Part shown: positions 16,023 through 24,422 of the stretch, one piece after another
Numbering within the stretch: position 1 is the first letter of the stretch
How the letters are laid out: every line of letters begins with the position of its first letter
NCBI RefSeq assembly: GCF_003853415.1
Contig: NZ_QTPP01000026.1
Location: 1 to 64,000 of the forward strand
DNA length: 64,000 nucleotides
Direction of reading: 5' to 3'
Source of the DNA: Burkholderia sp. Bp9142
Lineage (GTDB): Bacteria; Pseudomonadota; Gammaproteobacteria; Burkholderiales; Burkholderiaceae
The notes under the pieces: generated by a model
The model's database searches: none
Seen by the model: the letters and a program-made list of their open reading frames with translations, nothing else
Told to the model about the DNA's origin: nothing
Position numbers and translations under genes: made by a program

Positions 16023-19000
16023 GGGGATTCTCCAGTTGGGGTGGACGGCACGTTCATGCCGTGAGGAACTGCATCGGAATGCCGCTGACGGCTCGCGCTT
16101 CGCGCACGACGGCGCTGCAGCAGAAGCCACGCGGCGGGAATGACGAACATCGACAGCAGCGGCGCGGTGACCATCCCGCCGACCATCGGCGCGGCGATGC
16201 GCTGCATCACTTCGGAGCCGGCGCCGTGTCCGATCATGATCGGCACGAGGCCGGCCAGCACGACGGCGACCGTCATCGCCTTCGGCCGCACGCGCAGCAC
16301 CGCGCCTTCGCGAATCGCGTCGAGCAGCATCGCATCGGTCAGCGGCGCACCGGCGTCGAGGCGGCGCTGCAGCGCGCCCTTCAGGTACAGCAGCATCACC
16401 ACGCCGAACTCGGCGGCCACGCCCGCCAGCGCGATGAAGCCCACCGACGTCGCGACCGACACCGCGTGGCCCAACGCCCAGACGAGCCAGAAGCCGCCGA
16501 CCAGCGCGAACGGCACCGTCGACATCAGCAGCAGCGCATCGGCCGCCGAGCCGAACGTGACGAACAGCAGCACGAAGATCACGACGAGCGTGACCGGCAC
16601 CACGGTGCGCAGCGTCGCCGCCGCGCGTTCGAGATACTCGAACTGCCCCGACCACGCGATCGAATAGCCGGGCGGCAACGCGACCTGTTGCGCGACCGCC
16701 TGCTGCATCGCGCGAACCGCCGTGCGCAGATCGGTGCCGCGCATGTCGACGTACACGTAGCCGGACAGCCGCGCGTTCTCGCTGCGGATCATCGGCGGCC
16801 CGTCGGCGATTGCGAGGCGCGCGACGTCGCCGAGGCGGATCTGCGCGCCGCGCGCGGTGACGACCGGCAGTTGCCGCAGGTTCTCGAGCGAATCGCGGAT
16901 CTCGCGCGGATAGCGGATGTTGATCGGAAAGCGCTCGCGCCCCGCGATCACTTCGCCGACATCCTCGCCGCCCACCGCCGACGACACGACCGACTGGATG
17001 TCGGCCACCGACAGCCCGTAGCGCGCGGCCGCGAGGCGGTCGATGTCGACGTCGATGTAGCGGCCGCCGTTCAGCCGCTCCGCGAGCGCGGACGTGACGC
17101 CCGGCACGTGCTTCACCGCCGCCTCGACCTGCGTCGCGATCGCGTCGATCCCCGTCAGGTCCGGCCCGGAGATCTTCACGCCGACCGGCGTCTTGATGCC
17201 GGTGGACAACATGTCGAGCCGGTTGCGGATCGGCGGCACCCACACGTTCGACAGGCCCGGCACCTTCACCGTGCGATCGAGCTCGTCGACGAGCTTCTCC
17301 GGCGTCATCCCCGGCCGCCACGCGCTGCGCGGCTTGAAGCGGATCGTCGTTTCGAACATCTCGAGCGGCGCGGGATCGGTCGCCGTATCCGCGCGCCCCG
17401 ACTTGCCGAACACGGTGTCGACCTCGGGCACGGTCTTGATCAGGCGGTCGGTCTGCTGCAGCAGTTCGCTCGCCTTGTCGGCCGAGATGCCCGGCAGCGC
17501 GGTCGGCATGTACAGCAGGTCGCCTTCGTCGAGCGGCGGCATGAACTCGCCACCGAGCCGCGACAACGGCACGGCCGTCAGCAACAGCGCGACGAGCGCG
17601 ACGCCGATCGCGAACCACGGGCGCCGCAGCGTCGCTTCGAGCAGCGGCCGGTACAGGCGGATCAGCACGCGGTTGATCGGGTTCGCGTGCTCGGGCGGAA
17701 TGCGGCCGCGCACGAGATAGCCCATCAGCACGGGCACCAGCGTCACCGACAGCCCGGCCGCGGCGGCGATCGTGTAGGTCTTCGTGAACGCGAGCGGCGC
17801 GAACAGCTTGCCCTCCTGCCCTTCCAGCGAAAACACCGGAATGAACGACAGCGTGATGATCAGCAGCGAGAAGAACAGCGCCGGCCCGACCTCCGCGGCC
17901 GACGTCGCGACGAGCTCCCAGCGGCGCGCGGCCGTGATCGGCTCGCCGGGATGCGCGTGGCCGTAGGCCTCCAGATGCTTGTGCGCGTTCTCGATCATCA
18001 CGATCGCCGCGTCGATCATCGCGCCGATCGCGATCGCGATGCCGCCCAGCGACATCAGGTTCGCGTTCACGCCCTGATAGCGCATCACGATGAAGGCAGC
18101 CAGCACGCCGAGCGGCAGCGACAGGATCGCGACGAACGCGCTGCGCAGGTGGAACAGGAACACCGCGCAGACGATCCCGACGATCACGAATTCCTCGATC
18201 AGCTTGTCCCTGAGGTTGTCCACCGCGCGCTCGATCAATTGCGAGCGGTCGTAGGTCGTGACGATGTCGACGCCGGGCGGCAGCGAGCGCTTCAGGCTGG
18301 CGAGCTTCGCCTTCACCGCGTCGATCGTCGTCAGCGCGTTCTTGCCCGAACGCATCACGATGACACCGCCCGTCACCTCGCCCTGCCCGTTCAGCTCCGC
18401 GATGCCGCGCCGCATCGCCGGGCCGACCTGGATGCGCGCGACGTCGCCGAGCAGCACCGGCGTGCCCGCGTCGTCGGTGCGCAGCACGACGTGCCGGAAG
18501 TCGTCGAGCGTGCGCAGGTAGCCGGACGAACGCACCATGTACTCCGACTCGGCCAGCTCGACGACCGAGCCGCCCGACGCCTGGTTCGCCTTGCCGAGCG
18601 CGTCCGCGACCGCCGCCTGCGTGATGCCGTATGCACGCAGCTTGTCCGGATCGAGCACGACCTGGTACTGGCGCACCATCCCGCCGATGCTCGCGACTTC
18701 CGACACGTCCGGCACCGCCTTCAGCTCGAACTTCAGGAACCAGTCGTTGAGCGCGCGCAGCTGCCCGAGGTCGTGGCCGCCGGTGCGGTCGACGAGCGCG
18801 TACTCGTACACCCAGCCGACGCCGGTCGCATCCGGCCCGAGCGACACGGTCGCGCCGGCGGGCAGGCGGCTCTGCACCTGGCTCAGGTATTCGAGCACGC
18901 GCGAACGCGCCCAGTACGGGTCGGTATGGTCGTCGAACAGCACGTAGACGAACGCATCGCCGAACGACGAGTACGCGCGGACGGTTTTCGCGCCCGGCAC

Positions 19001-19225
19001 GCCGAGCAGCGTCGTCGTCAGCGGATAGGTCACCTGGTCCTCGACGATCTGCGGCGCCTTGCCCGGATACGACGCCTTGACGATCACCTGCGTGTCCGAC
19101 AGGTCGGGCAACGCATCGAGCGGTGTCTGCCTGAGCGAATGGACGCCCCAGGCCGCGATCAGCACGGTGGCGAGCAGCACCAGGAAGCGGTTGTGGACGG
19201 ACCAGCGAATGATGCGCGCGATCAT
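16019..19225 (-). CDS. cusA: Cu(I)/Ag(I) RND efflux pump, inner-membrane subunit
   Basis: 1068 residues, normal for heavy-metal RND pumps, with 12 membrane helices and two large periplasmic loops. The TM4 motif GAMIDAAIVMIENAHKHLE is the monovalent-metal (CusA) type rather than the CzcA type. The Met ladder of CusA is kept: LLYMP near residue 580, RPGMTPEK near 625 and RLDMLSTGIK near 675. It overlaps cusB upstream and the CusF-like gene downstream by ATGA. It should export Cu(I)/Ag(I) from the periplasm to outside, with CusB and the TolC-type proteins. Confidence 0.93.
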   Translation of the reverse strand: MIARIIRWSVHNRFLVLLATVLIAAWGVHSLRQTPLDALPDLSDTQVIVKASYPGKAPQIVEDQVTYPLTTTLLGVPGAKTVRAYSSFGDAFVYVLFDDHTDPYWARSRVLEYLSQVQSRLPAGATVSLGPDATGVGWVYEYALVDRTGGHDLGQLRALNDWFLKFELKAVPDVSEVASIGGMVRQYQVVLDPDKLRAYGITQAAVADALGKANQASGGSVVELAESEYMVRSSGYLRTLDDFRHVVLRTDDAGTPVLLGDVARIQVGPAMRRGIAELNGQGEVTGGVIVMRSGKNALTTIDAVKAKLASLKRSLPPGVDIVTTYDRSQLIERAVDNLRDKLIEEFVIVGIVCAVFLFHLRSAFVAILSLPLGVLAAFIVMRYQGVNANLMSLGGIAIAIGAMIDAAIVMIENAHKHLEAYGHAHPGEPITAARRWELVATSAAEVGPALFFSLLIITLSFIPVFSLEGQEGKLFAPLAFTKTYTIAAAAGLSVTLVPVLMGYLVRGRIPPEHANPINRVLIRLYRPLLEATLRRPWFAIGVALVALLLTAVPLSRLGGEFMPPLDEGDLLYMPTALPGISADKASELLQQTDRLIKTVPEVDTVFGKSGRADTATDPAPLEMFETTIRFKPRSAWRPGMTPEKLVDELDRTVKVPGLSNVWVPPIRNRLDMLSTGIKTPVGVKISGPDLTGIDAIATQVEAAVKHVPGVTSALAERLNGGRYIDVDIDRLAAARYGLSVADIQSVVSSAVGGEDVGEVIAGRERFPINIRYPREIRDSLENLRQLPVVTARGAQIRLGDVARLAIADGPPMIRSENARLSGYVYVDMRGTDLRTAVRAMQQAVAQQVALPPGYSIAWSGQFEYLERAAATLRTVVPVTLVVIFVLLFVTFGSAADALLLMSTVPFALVGGFWLVWALGHAVSVATSVGFIALAGVAAEFGVVMLLYLKGALQRRLDAGAPLTDAMLLDAIREGAVLRVRPKAMTVAVVLAGLVPIMIGHGAGSEVMQRIAAPMVGGMVTAPLLSMFVIPAAWLLLQRRRARSASRQRHSDAVPHGMNVPSTPTGESP

Positions 19226-20742
19226 CGTTCGCCTCCCTGCGGTTCGACCTTCGTCAGCCGATAGCCGTCGTCGCCCTGCGTGAACGCGAAGCGCACCGTC
19301 TGGCCCGGCTTCACGTCCGGGAACGCGGTGGCCGACGGCTTGCCGAACGTCATCGTCATCGCGCCCCAGCCGAGTGCGGGTACGGGCTGATGCGAGAACG
19401 TGATGTCGTCGGCCGTGACGTTCTCGACCTTGCCGGTGGTCTCATAGCTCGGCGCCGCCGCTTTCGGTGCGGACGCGGCCACCGCCCCGCTCGCGCCGGC
19501 GCTGCTGTCCAGCCGCGGCAGCACGGACTTGAGGCTCGCTTCGGAATCGATCAGGAACTGCCCCGATGCGACGACCGTATCGCCTTCGCTCAACCCGCCG
19601 AGCACTTCCGTATCGCCGCCGACGTCGTTGCCCACCGTCACCGTCACCGGCTGAAGGCCACCGTCGCCGCGCTTCACGATGACGATCGTGCGCTTGCCGG
19701 TCGCGATCACCGCCTCCGACGGCACGAGCAGGCGCGGCACCGCCTTCGGCCCGGCGACGCGCACGCGCATCAGCATGCCGGGCGTCAGCCGCAGCGACGC
19801 GTTGTCGATCTCCAGCCGCGCCTGCAGCGTGCGGCTGCTCGTGCTGATGCCCGGCAGGATCTCGCGGATGCGCCCCGTGAAGTGCCGCGACGGATCGCCC
19901 GCGAACGTCGCGTCCACCGGCATCCCCGGCTGCACGTTCAACGCCAGTGCCTCGGGAATCTCGACGATCAGCCACAGCGTCGACAGCCCCGAGATCCTGG
20001 CCAGCGTCTGCCCCGGCGCGACCATCGCGCCGTCGCGCACGTTCAGCTCGCTGACCACACCGGTTTCCGGCGCGCTCAGCACGACGTGCGTCTGCACGCG
20101 GCCGGTGCGATCGAGGCTCGCGACCATGCCGTCCGGAATCGACAGCGCGCGCATGCGCGCACGCGACGCCTCCAGCAGACTGCCATCCATCCCGCCGCGC
20201 TTCAGCGCGAGATATTCCTCCTGCGGCGCGAGCCAGTCCGGCACGTACAGCGACGCGATCGGCGCGCCCTTGTCGATGCGCTGCATCGGCGCCCGCGCGT
20301 ACAGGCGATCGATGTAGCCCGTCACGCGCGACTGCACGACATCCGTGCGCGCTTCATCGAATTGCGTGGTGCCGACCGCATCGAATCCGCCGGCCGTTTC
20401 CTGGCGCCGGACGGTCGCGTAGCGGACGCCGAGGTTCTGCTGCAGGCCGGGATCGATCCGGATGCCTGACGTGCCGCCGCCTTCGTCCGCATAGACCGGT
20501 TGCAACTGCATGTCCATGAAGGGCGACTTGCCCGGCTTGTCGAAGTGCTGGTTCGGCACCATCGGGTCGTGCCAGTACAGCACCTTGCGTCCGGTCGTCG
20601 GGTCGGGCTTGCCGGGCGACGCCGCGGCGGCTTCCGGCGCGACGCTTGCCGCATGGCGTGCGCCCGCGACATAACCCGCGCCGAGCAGCGCCGCGGCGGC
20701 GAACGCCGGCAGCGCGGCACGGGCCAGTGTTTGCTTCGTCAT
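19222..20742 (-). CDS. cusB: RND periplasmic adaptor CusB with C-terminal CusF domain
   Basis: 506 residues. An N-terminal anchor is followed by a YHS-like heavy-metal-binding motif (VLYWHDPMVPNQHFDKPG ... MDMQLQPVY), then lipoyl, hairpin and beta-barrel domains, and from about residue 430 a fused CusF-type domain. The fused domain has the full E. coli-type site in FSHQPVPALGWGAMTM: His, Trp at +8, Met at +11 and +13. I start at ATG 20742 with AAGGAG; an ATG at 20757 overlaps the cusC stop and is a plausible alternative. The adaptor hands copper to CusA. Confidence 0.9.
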   Translation of the reverse strand: MTKQTLARAALPAFAAAALLGAGYVAGARHAASVAPEAAAASPGKPDPTTGRKVLYWHDPMVPNQHFDKPGKSPFMDMQLQPVYADEGGGTSGIRIDPGLQQNLGVRYATVRRQETAGGFDAVGTTQFDEARTDVVQSRVTGYIDRLYARAPMQRIDKGAPIASLYVPDWLAPQEEYLALKRGGMDGSLLEASRARMRALSIPDGMVASLDRTGRVQTHVVLSAPETGVVSELNVRDGAMVAPGQTLARISGLSTLWLIVEIPEALALNVQPGMPVDATFAGDPSRHFTGRIREILPGISTSSRTLQARLEIDNASLRLTPGMLMRVRVAGPKAVPRLLVPSEAVIATGKRTIVIVKRGDGGLQPVTVTVGNDVGGDTEVLGGLSEGDTVVASGQFLIDSEASLKSVLPRLDSSAGASGAVAASAPKAAAPSYETTGKVENVTADDITFSHQPVPALGWGAMTMTFGKPSATAFPDVKPGQTVRFAFTQGDDGYRLTKVEPQGGER

Positions 20743-20753
20743 GTCGTTCTCCT

Positions 20754-22046
20754 TCATTGCGCGGCGGCCAGCGTCGCCGGCACGACCTGATATTCGAGCT
20801 GCGCCCAGGTCTGCGAGACCTCGCGCCGGAGATCGAGCACCTGCAACTGCGCATCGAGTTGCGCGCGGCGCGCGGCGAACGTGTCCGCGAGCGAGCCCGT
20901 GCCGGCGCGGTAGGCGGCGTTCGCCAACTGCACGCGCTGGTCGGCGGCGGGCAGCAGCGCGTCGCCCAGGTTCGCGATGCGCGCGCGGCCGCTCGCGAGC
21001 GTCGCGGACTGCATGCGGATATCGGCCTGCACCTGGCGCAGCGTGTCCTCGTACATCAGGCGCGCTTTCGTCGCGAGCGCGGCCTTCTCCGCGACGTCGC
21101 GGTTCTGCCGGTTCTTGCGGTTGAGCGGCAACGGAATCGTGACGCCGACGGAAACCATGTTCGAATACGCGCCGCCGCGCTGCTGGTACGCGACTTCCCA
21201 CGTCCAGTTGGGGCTGCGCTCGCTGTTCGCCACCGCGGTATCGGCTTCGGCGACCGCGATGTCATCCGCCGCGGTGATGAGCGCCGGTTGCGACAGCCGC
21301 AATTCATCCGGCGGCAACGACGACACGAACGATTCCGGCGTGGGCGGCGTTCCCGTGACGTCCTCGACGGGCACGGCGGTCCAGCGCGACAACGCGATGC
21401 GCGCCGTCTGGTAGACCTGTTGCGCCTTCAGCAGCTGATCGTGCGTCTGCGCAAGCATGGCCCGCGCCTGGACGACGTCGCCCGCGCTCGCCTTCGCGCC
21501 GCGATACGACGCCTGGGTCGCTTCGAGTTCGTGATTCATGTGGTCGAGCAGCGCCTGCTGGAGCGCGAGCGCCTGCTTCGCGTAGACGGCGTTCAGCCAC
21601 GCCGTCGCGGTCTGCTGGCGCACGCTGGCGAGCTGCGCGAGGTAGCCGGCGCGTTCGCGTCCGACCTGCTCGTTCGCGAGCGCCGAGCGCAGGCGCCGCT
21701 TGTCGCCGGACACCCATTCCTGCTCGATGCCGATGCGGCGCATCGTCATGAAGTCCTGGCCGATGGTGAAGCGCTGGCCGCCGTTGACGGGCAGGTTGTC
21801 GATGCCGGCCTTGAGCATCGGGTCCGGCAACTGGCCGGCCTTCACGGCCGCCTCCGAACTGGCGCGCACCGACGCCTGCGCGGCCTGCATCGACGCGGAA
21901 TGATCGGTGGCGGACTGCAGCGCGGCGTCCAGCGTGAATGACGGTTGCTGCGCGCGCACCGCGCCCGCAACCAGCAGCGCCGCCCAAAGCACGGGCGCGC
22001 GCCGGCGCGCACGCCGCGCGGGCGGCGTGCCGAAATGGAATGACAT
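20754..22046 (-). CDS. cusC: Outer-membrane efflux protein, CusC/TolC family
   Basis: 430 residues with a signal peptide (…VLWAALLVAGAVRAQ) and two OEP repeats with long Ala/Gln-rich coiled coils. The region GQDFMTMRRIGIEQEWVSG is typical of metal-efflux OEPs. No lipobox Cys is seen, unlike the paralogue at 9335-11002. It is the first large gene of the cusCBA operon; cusB follows directly with overlap or near overlap. Confidence 0.88.
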   Translation of the reverse strand: MSFHFGTPPARRARRRAPVLWAALLVAGAVRAQQPSFTLDAALQSATDHSASMQAAQASVRASSEAAVKAGQLPDPMLKAGIDNLPVNGGQRFTIGQDFMTMRRIGIEQEWVSGDKRRLRSALANEQVGRERAGYLAQLASVRQQTATAWLNAVYAKQALALQQALLDHMNHELEATQASYRGAKASAGDVVQARAMLAQTHDQLLKAQQVYQTARIALSRWTAVPVEDVTGTPPTPESFVSSLPPDELRLSQPALITAADDIAVAEADTAVANSERSPNWTWEVAYQQRGGAYSNMVSVGVTIPLPLNRKNRQNRDVAEKAALATKARLMYEDTLRQVQADIRMQSATLASGRARIANLGDALLPAADQRVQLANAAYRAGTGSLADTFAARRAQLDAQLQVLDLRREVSQTWAQLEYQVVPATLAAAQ

Positions 22047-22062
22047 GGTTTAACCCCAAGGC

Positions 22063-22121
22063 GGAACCCCATAGGGATTCCACGTCCTGATACAGGACGA
22101 ACCTCGCCGCGGAGGCGGCGA
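22063..22121 (-). promoter_or_regulatory. Three tandem short hairpins in the cusC leader
   Basis: Three stems in 59 bases: GGAACCCC-ATA-GGGATTCC (22063-22081, one G-U pair in the transcript), CGTCCTG-ATA-CAGGACG (22083-22099, perfect) and TCGCCGC-GGAG-GCGGCGA (22104-22121, perfect). All have 3-4-base loops. They fill most of the gap between the Met-rich gene and cusC. No U run follows, so they are not a standard terminator; they may be RNA-processing or stability elements, or operator sites. Confidence 0.6.
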
Positions 22122-22137
22122 ACCTATCGGATCGGGA

Positions 22138-22524
22138 TCAGTTGAAGCGTGGCGGGCGCCACAACCCGTTCGGGTCGCGGACCGGGACGGACTGCGCGTA
22201 GTGGAAGGCGACGGTGCTGGCGAATGCGGCGGGACGGCTGATGCCGGTGCGGCCGGCCGGGTGATAGAGACTGCCGAACTGACACTGGGCCGTCACCTTG
22301 CAGGCCATGCCCTTCGCCTTGGCCTTGGCCTTCGTGGTGTCGGTGGGCGATGCCTTCATCGAATCGCAGCCGCTCATGTCGGCGGACATGCTCATGCCCG
22401 CGTCCGCTTCCATCGACATCGTGTGCTGCATCGGACATTCACCGGTCAGGCCGCTGGCTGCCAGCCCGCTGATGGGCAGCACCGCGCAAAGCAGCAGCAG
22501 GATGAAGGTCCGAAGCCATTTCAT
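22138..22524 (-). CDS. Small exported Met/Cys-rich protein, likely copper-related
   Basis: 128 residues: a Sec signal (MKWLRTFILLLLCAVLPISG), then a Met/Cys-rich stretch (CPMQHTMSMEADAGMSMSAD), a Lys-rich segment and an end with LWRPPRFN. The RPPR end recalls the small protein at 11381-11767, which also leads a copper operon. It precedes cusC on the same strand by 91 bases. It may bind Cu(I) or tune the sensor; function unproven. Confidence 0.7.
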   Translation of the reverse strand: MKWLRTFILLLLCAVLPISGLAASGLTGECPMQHTMSMEADAGMSMSADMSGCDSMKASPTDTTKAKAKAKGMACKVTAQCQFGSLYHPAGRTGISRPAAFASTVAFHYAQSVPVRDPNGLWRPPRFN

Positions 22525-22569
22525 GGCGGCGATTATAGCGCGACAGATTGCGGTGTGGCGGGGCGATAT

Positions 22570-22583
22570 GTACGGATTCGTAC
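22570..22583. promoter_or_regulatory. Palindrome upstream of the Met-rich leader gene
   Basis: GTACG-GATT-CGTAC is a perfect 5-bp inverted repeat with a 4-base centre, 46-59 bases before the ATG at 22524. It is placed like an operator, but it does not match the CusR-like box at 11935. Confidence 0.35.
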
Positions 22584-22607
22584 CGTCTCCGGAGCTGTCC
22601 GCACGCG

Positions 22608-23240
22608 CTAACGGATCAGGCCGTCCGCAGCCAGCACCTGCTGCACGGCCGGCCGCGCCCGAACCCGCTCGTACCACGCACGCAGGTTCGCATGCCGGCT
22701 CAGGTCGATGTCCGCGTTGTACACCGAGCGCATCCATTCGGCCTTGCCCCAGCCCGTGAGCGCGAACAAGTACGCATCGGCGATCGTGAACGTGTCGCCC
22801 GTCAAATACGTATTGCCGTCGAGTTGCCAGTCGATCCACGCGAACCGGCTGTCGAGCTTCTGCCGTACCGGGTCGACGTATTTCCCCGCCTGCACCGCGT
22901 ACAGCAGCGGAATGAAGCCCTTGTGAATCTCGGTGCCGAGGAAGTTCAGCCATTCCATCAGCCGGTAGCGGGAGAGCGTGCCGTACGCGGGCGCGAGCCC
23001 CGCTTCCGGACGCCGGTCTGCGAGATACTGCGCGATCACCGGCCCTTCGCGCAGCGTCGTGCCGTCGTCGAGTTCGAGCAGCGGCACGTAGCCCAGTTCG
23101 TTGACGTCGTAGTAGTCGCGGCCGTCGTCGATTCGATGCTTGCGCGCATCGACCGTGACGATCTGCGCATCGATGTCCGCTTCGCGCAGCACGATGCGGA
23201 TTGCCTGCGAACAGCTGCCGGGAGCGTGATAGAGCTTCAT
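22608..23240 (-). CDS. Glutathione S-transferase (beta class)
   Basis: 210 residues. The N-terminal thioredoxin-like domain starts MKLYHAPGSCSQAIRIVL with Cys10, the catalytic or mixed-disulfide Cys of bacterial beta-class GSTs. cis-Pro is in GYVPLLELDDG, and ExS-like recognition is replaced by REGPVIAQYL. The C-terminal helical domain carries FTIADAYLFALTGW, with the conserved N-capping motif. It conjugates or reduces electrophiles with glutathione. It is divergent from an HxlR regulator, which suggests control by redox or electrophile stress. Confidence 0.92.
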   Translation of the reverse strand: MKLYHAPGSCSQAIRIVLREADIDAQIVTVDARKHRIDDGRDYYDVNELGYVPLLELDDGTTLREGPVIAQYLADRRPEAGLAPAYGTLSRYRLMEWLNFLGTEIHKGFIPLLYAVQAGKYVDPVRQKLDSRFAWIDWQLDGNTYLTGDTFTIADAYLFALTGWGKAEWMRSVYNADIDLSRHANLRAWYERVRARPAVQQVLAADGLIR

Positions 23241-23332
23241 GCGTTTCCTTGGTTGGTGGGTTCGACTCTCGATTCGCCGCGACGCGGGCGCTAATATCTC
23301 GCATCCGCGCAGCGCCGGGAAGACGGCAGACG

Positions 23333-23351
23333 TTTGTGCCGTAGTCACAAA
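23333..23351. promoter_or_regulatory. HxlR-type operator
   Basis: TTTGTG-N7-CACAAA is a perfect 6-bp inverted repeat, 26-44 bases before the HxlR start and in the GST/HxlR divergent promoter. Size and position fit binding of a winged-helix dimer that represses both genes. Confidence 0.6.
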
Positions 23352-23376
23352 AAAGTTACCGACCAGGATCAGCAGC

Positions 23377-23733
23377 ATGAAAACGAGTGCGACAGGATGT
23401 TCCGTGGAAGAAGCGATGCGCCTGCTCGGCGGCCGCTGGCGGCTGCTGCTCGTGTCGTATCTGCTCGACGGGCCGAAGCGCTTCAGCGACCTGCGCCGCG
23501 ACATGCCGGGCATCTCGCAGCGGATGCTGACGCTCGATCTGCGCGCGCTCGAGGACGCCGGCTTCGTGCGGCGCACCGTGTATCCGGAAGTGCCGGTGCG
23601 CGTCGAATACGATCTGACCGCGGACGGCGACCGGCTCCGGCCCGTCGTGGAGGTCATGCGCGAATTCGGGCTGTGGCTGAAGGCGCGCGATGCGCATTGC
23701 GAGGTCGAAGCGGAAACCGCGCCGGCCCGATAA
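23377..23733 (+). CDS. HxlR-family (winged helix) regulator
   Basis: 118 residues with the HxlR core: CSVEEAMRLLGGRWRLLLVSYLLDG, RFSDLRRDMPGISQRMLT (recognition helix), LRALEDAGFVRR and VRVEYDLTADG. The Cys at position 8 is at the conserved redox-sensing position seen in YodB/HypR-like members. The start at 23377 is chosen because the core begins directly after it. It is divergent from the GST gene and probably represses it until oxidised or alkylated. Confidence 0.88.
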   Translation: MKTSATGCSVEEAMRLLGGRWRLLLVSYLLDGPKRFSDLRRDMPGISQRMLTLDLRALEDAGFVRRTVYPEVPVRVEYDLTADGDRLRPVVEVMREFGLWLKARDAHCEVEAETAPAR

Positions 23734-23754
23734 CCCCACATCGAGAGAAACATC

Positions 23755-24123
23755 ATGGAACTACACGCTACCGTCGGCGCGGCCACGTCCGATATCGACG
23801 ACGACGAAAGCTGCGCGAACATCTATTGCCACGACGCGGAGCAGAACTATTGCTTCTCGCTGCTGCGCTTTCCGGAGGAAACGACGATCGAGGTGATGGT
23901 GCTCGATCAGCTCACCGCGCACGTGAAGGATCTGACGGTGCGTCTCACGGGCGACACGCTCGACGTCGAGCTCGATGAACGCACCGCCGCGAGGCTCGAC
24001 GGCAATACGCATTACGTGATCCATCTCGTGCCCGGCGAACACGATCCCGTCGCGCTGCGCGCCGCGCTGAAGGAAATCTTCGATGGCAAGGACGGGTATC
24101 GCGACGAGAGCGCAGGCGCGTAG
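23755..24123 (+). CDS. Conserved hypothetical protein, 122 residues
   Basis: A soluble, acidic protein (ESCANIYCHDAEQNYCFSLL near residue 18, with four Cys in the first 35 residues) followed by alternating beta-like segments (EVMVLDQLTAHVKDLTVRLTG) and a helical end. No domain recognised. GAGAGAAA precedes the ATG, 21 bases after the HxlR gene, so co-expression is likely. Its TAG stop is followed in the same frame by the relic transporter sequence. Confidence 0.65.
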   Translation: MELHATVGAATSDIDDDESCANIYCHDAEQNYCFSLLRFPEETTIEVMVLDQLTAHVKDLTVRLTGDTLDVELDERTAARLDGNTHYVIHLVPGEHDPVALRAALKEIFDGKDGYRDESAGA

Positions 24124-24411
24124 GCCGGCTGGGTGATCGCGTTCATGACGATCGCGTTCTTCGGCAACGGCTTCGCATCGATCACGTGGTCGCTCGTGTC
24201 GGGCCTCGCGCCCGCCCGGCTGCTCGGCCTCACGGGCGGCGTGTTCAACCTGATCGGCAACCTGGCCGCGATCGCGACGCCGATCGTGATCGGGTTGCTC
24301 GTCGACGGCGCGGACTTCTCGCGCGCGATCACCTACATCGCCGCGATGGCGCTCGCGGGCAGCCTGTCGTACGGGCTGCTGGTCGGCAAGGTCGAACGCA
24401 TCGACGCGTGA
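24124..24411 (+). pseudogene. C-terminal relic of an MFS transporter (GudP/ACS type)
   Basis: Directly after the previous stop and in the same frame the DNA encodes about 95 residues with two to three membrane helices, such as GLAPARLLGLTGGVFNLIGN and ATPIVIGLLVDGADFSRAIT. They match the last part of anion:cation symporters for sugar acids or aromatic acids, normally about 430 residues. At least three quarters of the gene is missing, so this is a deletion remnant. Confidence 0.8.
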
Positions 24412-24422
24412 GTGACGTCGCG

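Noticed and set aside
15977..19264. 1095-codon open frame opposite cusA
   Set aside because: Arg/His-rich low-complexity translation, no ribosome site or domain; shadow of cusA.
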